Assembly (NCBI RefSeq): GCF_022478115.1
Contig: NZ_JAKGSC010000001.1
Coordinates: 372,001 to 436,000 of the forward strand
Origin: Tenacibaculum aquimarinum
Lineage (GTDB): Bacteria > Bacteroidota > Bacteroidia > Flavobacteriales > Flavobacteriaceae
Reading direction: 5' to 3'
DNA: 64,000 nucleotides
Made by a program: the position numbers and the translations under genes. The notes beneath the pieces were generated by a model that had not been told where the DNA came from, made no database searches, and saw only the letters and a list, made by a program, of their open reading frames with translations. Below are positions 1 to 7,196 of this stretch, in pieces. Each line of letters starts with the position of its first letter. Within the stretch, counting starts at the first letter, position 1.

Positions 1-1
1 T

Positions 2-244
2 GCAGAGCATAATTTTAAAGGAGCAATTTTGGGTAAAATTCCGCTAATAGAAAAGCTGAATTTTCATTTAGTTGGTGGCGCAAAAGCATTATTTACAGCA
101 GACAGAAAACCATACACAGAATACTCTGTTGGTATTGACAATATTGGTTGGGGAAAATGGCGTGTTTTACGTGTAGATTATGTACGTTCTAATTATAACG
201 GACAAACAAATAACGGTTTTATTTTTGGCTTGAGTTTGTTTTAA
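2..244 (+). CDS. C-terminal end of an outer-membrane protein, DUF5686-like (5' partial)
   Basis: The reading frame is already open at base 2 and gives 80 residues before TAA. The tail alternates hydrophobic and polar residues and ends in FIFGLSLF; a terminal aromatic is the usual last strand of an outer-membrane beta-barrel. The motifs GKIPLIEKLN, KPYTEYSVG and LRVDYVRS resemble the end of Bacteroidota DUF5686 (carboxypeptidase-like regulatory domain plus barrel) proteins. That family match is from memory. The N-terminus and signal peptide lie outside the window, so function cannot be judged further. Confidence 0.6.
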   Translation, partial: AEHNFKGAILGKIPLIEKLNFHLVGGAKALFTADRKPYTEYSVGIDNIGWGKWRVLRVDYVRSNYNGQTNNGFIFGLSLF

Positions 245-290
245 GAGACCAGCAAAATTTAGTTTTTTTCTAAACTCATTTTTGGGTAAC

Positions 291-301
291 TTCGCTAACG
301 T
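291..301 (+). repeat. left inverted repeat flanking lipoprotein gene
   Basis: TTCGCTAACGT here is the exact reverse complement of ACGTTAGCGAA at 1010-1020. Similarity continues inward in weaker form (TATAAG at about 307 against CTTATA before the right copy). The two copies bracket the lipoprotein gene at 354-884. Confidence 0.7.
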
Positions 302-353
302 TGAATATAAGTCATTAAAACGACGCATATTCAGAAATACATTGTACTTAATT

Positions 354-884
354 ATGAAAAAAATACTAACCCTTTTTTTACCGATTTTATTTTTGAGTTG
401 CGGAAGTCAAAAATTTGAAGCTATAGATTCAGAAAAGAAAATTAATGAACTATTTAAATTGAAGAAAGTTGTTGTAAATTATCCTGAAAGTTGGACATAC
501 AAACTAGACCATAATTCAATTGCTTACACGCCAAAGGATTTGAATGATTATTTGCATAAATGTAAAGTTCAGATCTTCAATTTTAATGGATCAATCTTGG
601 AAATAGGTCCGATTAATCAATTAAACAAATCTAAAGAGGAATTAGAAAAAATTGGTTTACCTAAAAATATACAAACTAGGTTTGGAAATACAGATATTTA
701 TAAGGTAACCAACATTTATGAATTGAGGAATACCGAGGAATTAATTACTTATATTTTTCATTTTTCACACAAGAATAATTTTTACATATTGAGATATCAA
801 GCAGACAAAAAATATTTTGATAAATACTTGAAAGATGTTGATTACTTTATTGAAAATTTAGATTTTAAGAATGATAAAAACTAA
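354..884 (+). CDS. small lipoprotein of unknown function
   Basis: This 176-residue protein begins MKKILTLFLPILFLSCGS, a lipoprotein signal with Cys16 as the lipidated residue. The frame is open further upstream (to 282), but the ATG at 354 is chosen because it places the signal peptide at the N-terminus and the upstream part overlaps the left inverted repeat. The mature part is mixed alpha/beta in character with many Lys and aromatic residues and no motif I recognise. It stands alone: the nearest plus-strand gene, moaD, starts 150 bases later. Inverted repeats on both sides suggest it may have been inserted as a unit. The function is unknown. Confidence 0.75.
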   Translation: MKKILTLFLPILFLSCGSQKFEAIDSEKKINELFKLKKVVVNYPESWTYKLDHNSIAYTPKDLNDYLHKCKVQIFNFNGSILEIGPINQLNKSKEELEKIGLPKNIQTRFGNTDIYKVTNIYELRNTEELITYIFHFSHKNNFYILRYQADKKYFDKYLKDVDYFIENLDFKNDKN

Positions 885-892
885 GCACAACA

Positions 893-1005
893 CCGTATAA
901 AATTTATGCTTAAATTTAAACAAAAATTGAAACAATATACATTTTAGCAAACCGATTTGTTCTGGCAGATAATCCTGCGGATTTTCAGTCGCACAAATCT
1001 TATAC
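893..1005. repeat. long imperfect palindrome after lipoprotein gene
   Basis: Nested inverted repeats are visible: GTATAA (895-900) with TTATAC (1000-1005), GATTTGT (954-960) with ACAAATC (993-999), and GCAG (965-968) with CTGC (975-978). The whole could fold into one long interrupted hairpin just before the right inverted repeat. It resembles the recombination hairpins after gene cassettes, or a large dispersed intergenic repeat; the sequence alone does not decide. Confidence 0.5.
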
Positions 1006-1009
1006 AAAC

Positions 1010-1020
1010 ACGTTAGCGAA
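1010..1020 (-). repeat. right inverted repeat flanking lipoprotein gene
   Basis: ACGTTAGCGAA is the exact inverse of the left copy at 291-301. It lies 15 bases before the moaD start. Confidence 0.7.
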
Positions 1021-1034
1021 TCTTCAAAAAAACA

Positions 1035-1277
1035 ATGAAAATTAAAATACTACTTTTCGGAATTACATCAGATTTACTAGAAACTTCATCTTTAGATTTT
1101 GAAGTTGACACTAATTCTTCTGTTGCAGATTTAAAGAGTGCCTTATTGGTTAAATATCCACAGTTAAAAAACATCAATAGCTATGCAATTGCTGTAAATG
1201 AAAGTTATGCAGACAGCACTTTAATACTTCAAGAAAATGATGTTATTGCAATTATTCCGCCTGTTTCTGGAGGATAA
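1035..1277 (+). CDS. moaD: molybdopterin synthase sulfur carrier subunit MoaD
   Basis: This 80-residue ubiquitin-fold protein ends in PPVSGG. The terminal Gly-Gly is adenylated by MoeB and converted to a thiocarboxylate, which donates sulfur to precursor Z in the MoaD-MoaE molybdopterin synthase. Length and the IIPPVSGG tail match MoaD. It is on the plus strand, separated from moaE by a small membrane-protein gene of opposite orientation and by a dispersed repeat. The other Mo-cofactor genes follow on the minus strand, which supports MoaD over ThiS. Confidence 0.93.
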   Translation: MKIKILLFGITSDLLETSSLDFEVDTNSSVADLKSALLVKYPQLKNINSYAIAVNESYADSTLILQENDVIAIIPPVSGG

Positions 1278-1284
1278 AAATACT

Positions 1285-1362
1285 TGTAGTCATTTCGAAA
1301 TAAGCCTTTTTAGACGATTGAGAAATCTAAAAATGAGATTCTGAAACAAGTTCAGAATAACA
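1285..1362. repeat. dispersed palindromic repeat, copy A
   Basis: The sequence begins GTCATTTCGAAATAAGC and ends with a CTGAA-ACAAG-TTCAG hairpin and AATAACA. Its first 40 bases nearly match copy B at 5108-5197 (GTCATTTCGAAATGAGC). The hairpin half matches partial copies at 29596-29624 and 1717-1738. It fills the gap between moaD and the minus-strand DUF3817 gene. Confidence 0.7.
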
Positions 1363-1375
1363 AGATTGAATGAAC

Positions 1376-1648
1376 TTACTTCAAATACTTTTTATCCATA
1401 TAAAAAGTTCCGAATGGAATTACAGAACATAACAATACAATTCCTAGTGTTTTGTTGCTCCAATTCATTTCTTTTTTAATAACAATTGCCAAAACAATAT
1501 ATAGCATAAAAAGAATTCCGTGTGGCATTCCAAGCATTTTTACATAAGACGCATCTCCTTGCAAATACTTTATTGGTGTCGCTATAAAAAGCAATAATAA
1601 GTAGGAAACTCCTTCAAAAAAACTAACAATTCTAAATATGTTTTTCAT
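1376..1648 (-). CDS. DUF3817 small integral membrane protein
   Basis: This 90-residue protein has three hydrophobic segments (about 10-28, 42-60 and 66-83) and the pattern FRIVSFFEGVSYLLLLF followed by MPHGILFMLY, typical of the DUF3817 family (YdzA-like). Family function is not established. It lies between moaD and moaE on the opposite strand, so it is probably not part of the Mo-cofactor pathway. A TATCTTTG promoter box sits at 1676-1683 upstream, back to back with the moaE promoter. The start is the only early ATG. Confidence 0.8.
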   Translation of the reverse strand: MKNIFRIVSFFEGVSYLLLLFIATPIKYLQGDASYVKMLGMPHGILFMLYIVLAIVIKKEMNWSNKTLGIVLLCSVIPFGTFYMDKKYLK

Positions 1649-1675
1649 AATAAATTAGATATTTATTTAAGTTGG

Positions 1676-1683
1676 CAAAGATA
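1676..1683 (-). promoter_or_regulatory. -7 box for DUF3817 gene
   Basis: On the minus strand this reads TATCTTTG, a match to the Bacteroidota -7 consensus TAnnTTTG, 28 bases before the ATG at 1648. No clear -33 TTG was found. Confidence 0.5.
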
Positions 1684-1697
1684 CAAGTTTGTTTTGC

Positions 1698-1705
1698 TAT
1701 TTTTG
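1698..1705 (+). promoter_or_regulatory. -7 box for moaE
   Basis: TATTTTTG matches TAnnTTTG, 39 bases before the moaE ATG at 1744. It lies inside the open frame upstream of moaE, which argues for the downstream start. Confidence 0.5.
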
Positions 1706-1716
1706 TTTGTAAATCG

Positions 1717-1738
1717 CTGAACTTGACTCAGCATCTCA
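1717..1738 (-). repeat. partial dispersed hairpin repeat upstream of moaE
   Basis: Read on the minus strand, TGAGATGCTGAG-TCAAGTTCAG resembles the second half of copy A (1334-1362) and the copy at 29596-29624. It ends five bases before the moaE start codon, so it is within the leader. Confidence 0.5.
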
Positions 1739-1743
1739 TAAAA

Positions 1744-2166
1744 ATGGAAAAAACTTCAATAAAAGTTACATCTAAAAAACTCGATTTACAAGAATGTTAC
1801 AATTTTGTAACAGACGATTCTTGTGGTGGAATTGCAGCGTTTGTTGGTACAGTTAGAAACGACACACAAGGAAAAGAAGTAATTCAACTAGATTTTTCTA
1901 CCTACAAACCAATGGCAATTAAAGAAATGCAAAAAATTGCTGATTTAGCATTGGATAAATTTAAGATTGAAAAAATTGCCATTCATCATGCAGAAGGAAT
2001 GCTGCAAATTGGTGAAATTCCTGTAATTATTACCGCTTCTGCAAAACATAGAAAAGCTGCTTTTGATGCTTGTCAATTTGCTATTGATACGTTAAAAGAA
2101 ACAGTGCCTATTTGGAAAAAAGAGCATTTTTCTGATGGCGAAGTTTGGGTAAATGCACATCCTTAA
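1744..2166 (+). CDS. moaE: molybdopterin synthase catalytic subunit MoaE
   Basis: This 140-residue protein has the MoaE landmarks: GGIAAFVGTVRNDTQGK near the N-terminus, IHHAEGMLQIGEI, SAKHRKAAFDAC, and the C-terminal lysine region PIWKKEHFSDG that contacts the substrate. MoaE pairs with MoaD to insert two sulfurs into cyclic pyranopterin. The open frame extends 24 codons upstream, but that part covers a promoter box and a dispersed repeat, so ATG 1744 is used. The gene ends two bases before a heptamer tandem array that separates it from the convergent MutS-like gene. Confidence 0.94.
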   Translation: MEKTSIKVTSKKLDLQECYNFVTDDSCGGIAAFVGTVRNDTQGKEVIQLDFSTYKPMAIKEMQKIADLALDKFKIEKIAIHHAEGMLQIGEIPVIITASAKHRKAAFDACQFAIDTLKETVPIWKKEHFSDGEVWVNAHP

Positions 2167-2167
2167 T

Positions 2168-2245
2168 CTTTAGACTTTAGACTTTAGACTTTAGACTTTA
2201 GACTTTAGACTTTAGACTTTAGACTTTAGACTTTAGACTTTAGAC
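2168..2245. repeat. heptamer tandem repeat, 11 copies of CTTTAGA
   Basis: Seventy-eight bases hold 11 perfect copies of CTTTAGA plus one base. Seven is not a multiple of three. TAG occurs once per unit on the plus strand and TAA once per unit on the minus strand, so every frame on both strands is closed. The array fills nearly the whole gap between convergent moaE and the MutS-like gene. Confidence 0.97.
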
Positions 2246-2249
2246 AAAA

Positions 2250-4019
2250 CTAAACAATCTCCATTTTCTGTAACAAGAAAGAAGCATTCATATTTTTGCA
2301 AACTCCATTTTTTAATGTGTAATCGAAATGTAATTCGTCTTTAATAATTTCTGCATCAAAATAATAGTTTTTAACTTCAGAAAACTCATTTTCTAATTCG
2401 CACAAACTAACATCATGTGTTGCAATAATTCCGGTCGATTTAGATTTCGTCAATTTTTCAACAAACTTTTTAGAACCAATTGCTTTGTCTTTGCTGTTGG
2501 TTCCTTTTAAAATTTCATCTAAAATGATAAAATATTTTTCTTGTTTTATTTCATCAACAATAAATTTTAATCGCTTTAATTCTGAATAAAAATAAGATTC
2601 GTCTTCCGTTAAAGAATCAGTAGTTCTCATACTTGTAATCAGTTTTATTGGCGAATACAAAAACGATTCTGCACAAACTGGCAAACCACAATTTGCCATA
2701 ACAATAGACAAAGAAACAGTTCTTAAAAACGTGCTTTTCCCTGCCATATTTGCTCCAGTTACAATAAAAAACTGCTCGTCATCAATTAAAAAATCATTAT
2801 CAACTCTCTTTTTCGCATCTAATAAAGGATGTCCTAAATTACACGATTTTATAATTTCTTTTGCGGAAGAAATTTTAGGAAAAACAAACTTTGGGTGATT
2901 AAAATGAAAGTTAGACAACGAATTTTGAGCATCGAAAAAAGCAACAACATTAAACCAGTCTTTTACAGTATGTTTATAGTTGACAATCCATTTTTCTGCA
3001 TTTACAGCATTTCTAATTTCTGATAAAAAAAGTCCGTTTCCAACAACAGAAATTAAGATATTATTTCGTTGATCAAACGCATCTAATATTCTTGAAAATT
3101 CTTTAAAAATAGCCGATGCTTTTTTGCTTTCTGAATTGATTATTTTCTGTTTTTCTGACAATATTTTTGAAGTAAACTCCTCGTTTTCAATTTCATTTAA
3201 CAACACATGATATTGTTTAAATGTTTTTCTAACTTCATCAGTATCATTATATAATTTTTGCGTTCTTTTAAAGAAAACTCCTGTTATAGCAAGTCCAATA
3301 AAAAACCATAAAACCAATATTGAAAATGAAATAATACCAAAAGAAAGCAAACCAATTAATACTAAAGACACAATTGAGAAAGCAACTTGAATTATAGAAA
3401 GGAATTTTGGAAATACAGCAGTGTAATTCGTAAGCCAATTTACAATGTTTCTTGATGTGTTTTTTACTGAAACCAAACTTGCCAAAGCTGCAAAATGTTG
3501 GCGCCATTTTACTTTTTGAGACAACTCTTTTATAGTGTTTTGTTTCTGAACAATGTCATCAATGTTGTTTTCTGTAAATGTATTCGCAAGCAACTCTTTT
3601 CCATCATTAGTTGTAGTTCTATTTACAAATTGAAAAAAAGAACCTTTTCCAAACAAGTCTATATCATTACTATAAAAATGTGATGGATTAATAAATTTTC
3701 CTCCTGTTTCTAAATGATGAAAATCACGATTTATCGCTTTTATTTCGGTAGTATTTACAGCTATTTTAGCATCGATAATTGCTCTTTTTCTTTTTAAATC
3801 GATATGTTTTGTTACCAAGAAACTAAACAATAAAATACCTAAAAAAGCAATGATAAAAACATCTGGATATTTACCAAAAGTTAAATACACTAAAAATGCT
3901 GTTGTTAAAAAAACAGCAAACCTAAACACACTTAAATTAATTGATTTTCTTTTTAAAACAGCAGCTTGTTCTTCTAAGTCAGCTTTTAGATCTGTATAAA
4001 ACTCTAATAGATTTTTCAT
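2250..4019 (-). CDS. membrane-anchored MutS-family ATPase
   Basis: This 589-residue protein has two or more hydrophobic segments near residues 30-65 and another pair near 210-250, then a MutS-type C-terminal ATPase: Walker A GANMAGKST (about 420), the MutS signature around TDSLTEDESYFYSEL, Walker B FIILDEILKGTNS and the ATHD switch. Mismatch-recognition domain I of true MutS (Phe-X-Glu motif) is absent, so it is probably not the replication mismatch-repair MutS. Similar MutS-like proteins with N-terminal membrane helices occur in Bacteroidota; their role is unknown to me. It follows moeB directly (0-base gap) and is probably co-transcribed with the Mo-cofactor genes. Confidence 0.8.
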   Translation of the reverse strand: MKNLLEFYTDLKADLEEQAAVLKRKSINLSVFRFAVFLTTAFLVYLTFGKYPDVFIIAFLGILLFSFLVTKHIDLKRKRAIIDAKIAVNTTEIKAINRDFHHLETGGKFINPSHFYSNDIDLFGKGSFFQFVNRTTTNDGKELLANTFTENNIDDIVQKQNTIKELSQKVKWRQHFAALASLVSVKNTSRNIVNWLTNYTAVFPKFLSIIQVAFSIVSLVLIGLLSFGIISFSILVLWFFIGLAITGVFFKRTQKLYNDTDEVRKTFKQYHVLLNEIENEEFTSKILSEKQKIINSESKKASAIFKEFSRILDAFDQRNNILISVVGNGLFLSEIRNAVNAEKWIVNYKHTVKDWFNVVAFFDAQNSLSNFHFNHPKFVFPKISSAKEIIKSCNLGHPLLDAKKRVDNDFLIDDEQFFIVTGANMAGKSTFLRTVSLSIVMANCGLPVCAESFLYSPIKLITSMRTTDSLTEDESYFYSELKRLKFIVDEIKQEKYFIILDEILKGTNSKDKAIGSKKFVEKLTKSKSTGIIATHDVSLCELENEFSEVKNYYFDAEIIKDELHFDYTLKNGVCKNMNASFLLQKMEIV

Positions 4020-5096
4020 TTAGTAATTTGTAATTCCTCCAACCAGACTTAACATAGTTGCTTCAGGAAATTTTTCTTTTAATAATTTTATTGCAGTATA
4101 ACTTGAGTTTCCTTTTTGACAGACAAAAACATACTCTTTATTTTCCTTCGGAATAAAGCCAAAATTTGGCAATTGAGAAAGCGGAATATTCTCGTCAACT
4201 TTAAACGGATATTCTATTTCTTGATTTGCTATTACTGAAATAATTTCCACCTCATTAATCTTATTTTTTAGTTTGTCAGCAGATATTAACCAATCAGGAT
4301 TTCTAATTTCACAACTTGCATCAAAATACGTTTCATTTTCAAAAATTTGTTCAATATGTTCTTTTGAAACTGTATTATTTAGCTTCATTTTTAATTGTGA
4401 ATTTTGTAAAAAATTATAAACTAATAATTGTCTAATCAGTAATTTATCTAAATTTAAAATCCACTTTAAAACTTCATTAACTTGTTGCATTGCAATTACA
4501 CCAACAATAGGATTTAAAGTTCCAGCTTCTTCACAATTTGGAACATCAGTTGCCATTTTTGGAAACGCATCTCGTAAATTAGAACTTCTTGTTCCATCTT
4601 TTTGTAAAACGTTAAAAGTAGCTACATAACCATCAAACTTATACAAAGAACCATAAACCAAAGGCTTATCTTTTAAAACACAAGCATCATTTATTAAGTA
4701 TTTTGTTGGTAAAGAATCTGTTCCATCTACAATAATATCATACTCTGAAATTAACTCAAACACATTCTCTTTTGTAATTGGATAATCACTAAAACTAACT
4801 TCAGTAAATGGCGCTCTCTTTTTTATAAATTCTGATAAAACTGCTGCTTTTGATTGACCAACATCATCCAACGAAAAGAAAACTTGTCTATGTAAATTGG
4901 TAATATCAACAGTATCAAAATCTACTAAATGAATTTTACCAACGCCACTTGAAGCTAAATACACTGCAATTGGACTTCCTAAACCTCCACAACCAACCAC
5001 TAAAACTTTTGCGTTTTGTAATTTTTGTCGCCCTTCTTCTCCAACTTCTACTAAAGTTGTTTGGCGTTTAAAAAGCTGTTCTTTTGTTGGTTTCAT
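4020..5096 (-). CDS. moeB: MoaD adenylyltransferase MoeB/HesA with C-terminal rhodanese domain
   Basis: This 358-residue fusion has a ThiF/MoeB domain at about 1-245 with the nucleotide loop VVGCGGLGSP and the Arg/Asp pattern DFDTVDITNLHRQ, plus CEEAGTLNPIVG. A rhodanese-like domain covers about 265-358 with a loop Cys at 326 (VCQKGNSS). It should activate the MoaD Gly-Gly tail and pass on sulfur, like eukaryotic MOCS3. The paired zinc cysteines (CxxC) of E. coli MoeB are missing; the equivalent stretch reads SSNLRDAFP. It lies between the MutS-like gene and a 90-base repeat that separates it from mobA. Confidence 0.88.
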   Translation of the reverse strand: MKPTKEQLFKRQTTLVEVGEEGRQKLQNAKVLVVGCGGLGSPIAVYLASSGVGKIHLVDFDTVDITNLHRQVFFSLDDVGQSKAAVLSEFIKKRAPFTEVSFSDYPITKENVFELISEYDIIVDGTDSLPTKYLINDACVLKDKPLVYGSLYKFDGYVATFNVLQKDGTRSSNLRDAFPKMATDVPNCEEAGTLNPIVGVIAMQQVNEVLKWILNLDKLLIRQLLVYNFLQNSQLKMKLNNTVSKEHIEQIFENETYFDASCEIRNPDWLISADKLKNKINEVEIISVIANQEIEYPFKVDENIPLSQLPNFGFIPKENKEYVFVCQKGNSSYTAIKLLKEKFPEATMLSLVGGITNY

Positions 5097-5107
5097 TTTA
5101 TACTTTT

Positions 5108-5197
5108 TGTCATTTCGAAATGAGCTTTTTTAAGCGATTTAGAAATCTCATTTTTCAATAACTTAAGATCCCTCCTCATACTTCGTTCGGAATGACA
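5108..5197. repeat. MITE-like dispersed repeat, copy B
   Basis: This 90-base unit starts TGTCATT and ends AATGACA, a perfect 7-base terminal inverted repeat. The right end has CTTCGTTCGGAATGACA. The left 40 bases match copy A (1285-1362). It sits between mobA and moeB inside an apparent operon. There is no coding capacity. Confidence 0.75.
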
Positions 5198-5201
5198 CTG
5201 T

Positions 5202-6308
5202 TTATTTTGCTATCTCCTTTTTAGCCATTTCTAAATCTTCTGGCGTATTTATATTTCTAATAAAAGCATCGTCAACTTCTACAATCTCAACATCAGAATT
5301 AATTAACATTTTTCGAGGGCAAGAATACCCTTGCGCTAAATATTGCAACAAAATAGGATACGCTTTTGGTTCGTAAATTGTAATTAATGGTTCAGGGAAA
5401 TTTTTATCTTTTCCTTTAATTGCAGTTGCAGCTTTACTGGTGTTTCTTTTTTCTAATAATTGTCTAATCAGATTTTTATCTACAAATGGTAAATCTGTAG
5501 CTAAAACAATCCAAGCCGAATTTGGGTCTTTTTGAAAGGCTGAACAAATTCCACCAAAAGGACCTAAGTTTAAAAATGTATCGTGAATTTCATTTTGGTT
5601 TTCAGAGATACTTTCAACAGAATAAAAGGTTTCTATATTGTTACTTTCTAACAATTCTTTAGCAAATTCCTTTTGTGGTTTTCCGTAATACTCTAAAGTC
5701 GATTTATCAGCTCCCATTCTGGTACTTTTTCCGCCAACTAAAACCAAACCTTTTATTGGAGCAATTTTCTCTTGAATTAGATTATTTATATGATTTGCAA
5801 TTTTATCGACCTCATCAATTGTGTAACAAATCAAGTTTTTTATGTGTGGATATTTTTCAACAAGAAAATCAAAAAACTCAGTTTCCTTTTTCAACTTCAC
5901 CACAAACTGAATGCTATCTAGCTGTTCCAATCTTTTTAAAACTGAAGCTTCTTTTGCTTCATCTAAAATTAGAATTTGTTTTGCTCCTTGATAATGATTC
6001 CCGTTAATGAACACATAATCGAATTCCGCAAAATCTAAGCGTTGCTGGAATTTATTTATGTTTCCAGAAGTTGTTATTTGTAAATTTCCTTGATGATGAA
6101 AAACATATTCAGACAACGTATTTTTTTCGACATCTTTTGCGTGCGAAGCATCAAAATAAGCTAATTTATATTTCGCTAATTTTTGCGAAACTTCAGAAAC
6201 TAAATCAGAAATAACACCACAATTTGCACCCAAAATAGCGATTTCATTTGGTGCAAAATTATAATTATTTCGTCTTTCTAAATTTGTATGTTTTTTGTGT
6301 TTAGCCAT
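5202..6308 (-). CDS. mobA: molybdenum cofactor guanylyltransferase MobA with degenerate MobB-like N-terminal domain
   Basis: The C-terminal half (about 185-368) is a MobA nucleotidyltransferase: KGLVLVGGKSTRMGADKS for GTP binding and ATDLPFVD for metal. It would transfer GMP to molybdopterin. The first 180 residues look like a MobB-type P-loop fold (NEIAILGANCGV, then VFINGNH), but the Walker lysine is lost because the loop reads GANCGVIS. E. coli MobA is about 194 residues, so this is a fusion. It overlaps moaC by 8 bases, indicating translational coupling. Confidence 0.85.
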   Translation of the reverse strand: MAKHKKHTNLERRNNYNFAPNEIAILGANCGVISDLVSEVSQKLAKYKLAYFDASHAKDVEKNTLSEYVFHHQGNLQITTSGNINKFQQRLDFAEFDYVFINGNHYQGAKQILILDEAKEASVLKRLEQLDSIQFVVKLKKETEFFDFLVEKYPHIKNLICYTIDEVDKIANHINNLIQEKIAPIKGLVLVGGKSTRMGADKSTLEYYGKPQKEFAKELLESNNIETFYSVESISENQNEIHDTFLNLGPFGGICSAFQKDPNSAWIVLATDLPFVDKNLIRQLLEKRNTSKAATAIKGKDKNFPEPLITIYEPKAYPILLQYLAQGYSCPRKMLINSDVEIVEVDDAFIRNINTPEDLEMAKKEIAK

Positions 6309-6774
6309 TTTTTATATCAGATTTTCCTCCTGTTTTCTCAAGTAACTTCACTTCTTTAATCACCATTTCTTGGCTGATGCTTTTACACATGTCATAAATA
6401 GTTAAACATGTAATATTTACACCTGTTAAAGCTTCCATTTCTACTCCGGTTTTACCTTCAATAGTAACTTTACAAAGCACTTCTATAGTTTCTGTATCGA
6501 CAATATTAATATCAACATCTACTCCATTAATTAATAAAGGATGACACATTGGTATTAGCTCTGAAGTCTTTTTTACTGCTTGAATTCCAGCAATAATTGC
6601 AGTTTGAAAAACAGGTCCTTTTTTAGTAATTAATTCATCATTTGTAAAATGAGAAATTATTTCTGTTCCTAAAAACATGGTTGCTTTTGCAATTGCTGTT
6701 CTTTTGGTAATTTTCTTATCAGAAACATTTACCATTTTAGGACTTCCTTTTTTATTGATATGACTAAATTCCAT
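6301..6774 (-). CDS. moaC: cyclic pyranopterin monophosphate synthase MoaC
   Basis: This 157-residue protein carries the MoaC landmarks MVNVSDK, RTAIAKA, LIPMCHPLLI and VEMEALTGVN, with the conserved Lys/Asp catalytic region near the C-terminus (TIYDMCKSI). It converts the MoaA product to cyclic pyranopterin monophosphate. The length is normal. It overlaps mobA by 8 bases downstream and the upstream membrane-protein gene by 11 bases, so the three genes are tightly coupled. Confidence 0.95.
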   Translation of the reverse strand: MEFSHINKKGSPKMVNVSDKKITKRTAIAKATMFLGTEIISHFTNDELITKKGPVFQTAIIAGIQAVKKTSELIPMCHPLLINGVDVDINIVDTETIEVLCKVTIEGKTGVEMEALTGVNITCLTIYDMCKSISQEMVIKEVKLLEKTGGKSDIKNG

Positions 6775-7186
6775 TATTTATTTTTTTATAAACGAAAATT
6801 GAATAATTAATCTTTAAAAACCCATAAAAGCCGACTAAAGCTAATAAAAGTAATCTTAAAACTTCTTCTAAGTCAATAGGATTTATTGGATATACAAAAA
6901 GAACAAAAAGAGAAAATCCTAGGAATAAAAAGCCTACTGTTAAATTAGTTACAACTGATAAAATGTCAAATTTAAATCTCTTTAAATCATTCATTTCTTT
7001 TGTTTTACGATGGAAATATAAAACTGATAAAAACAAATAAATCCATAAAATATTAAATATCAATTGAAAAGAATCAAAGAGAGTTTTTCCTGTAACATAT
7101 TCTCTAATACTTAATCCAAATCCAACAATAAAAAACAATAATATTAAATATGATAATATTCTATATAATTTCAAAAGTGCTTTCAT
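6764..7186 (-). CDS. four-helix membrane protein of unknown function in the Mo-cofactor operon
   Basis: This 140-residue protein has four hydrophobic segments (about 9-27, 42-60, 78-102 and 108-132) with short basic loops such as HRKTKEMNDLKRFK. I recognise no family. It is flanked by moeA (10-base gap upstream) and moaC (11-base overlap downstream), so it must be co-translated with cofactor genes. A role in molybdate uptake is possible but it lacks features of known molybdate permeases. The base composition is more AT-rich than its neighbours, which could mean a late insertion. Confidence 0.75.
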   Translation of the reverse strand: MKALLKLYRILSYLILLFFIVGFGLSIREYVTGKTLFDSFQLIFNILWIYLFLSVLYFHRKTKEMNDLKRFKFDILSVVTNLTVGFLFLGFSLFVLFVYPINPIDLEEVLRLLLLALVGFYGFLKINYSIFVYKKINNGI

Positions 7187-7196
7187 TTTTTGTCTT

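Noticed and set aside
893..1020. Integron attC site
   Set aside because: The palindrome and CGTTAG end recall attC, but the core does not fit the GTTRRRY consensus, the two 11-mers are inverted rather than direct, and no integrase is visible.
1672..1743. Extended N-terminus for MoaE
   Set aside because: The upstream codons overlap a promoter box and a dispersed repeat, and MoaE homologues start near ATG 1744.
2168..2245. CRISPR array
   Set aside because: The unit is 7 bases with no spacers; it is a simple tandem repeat.
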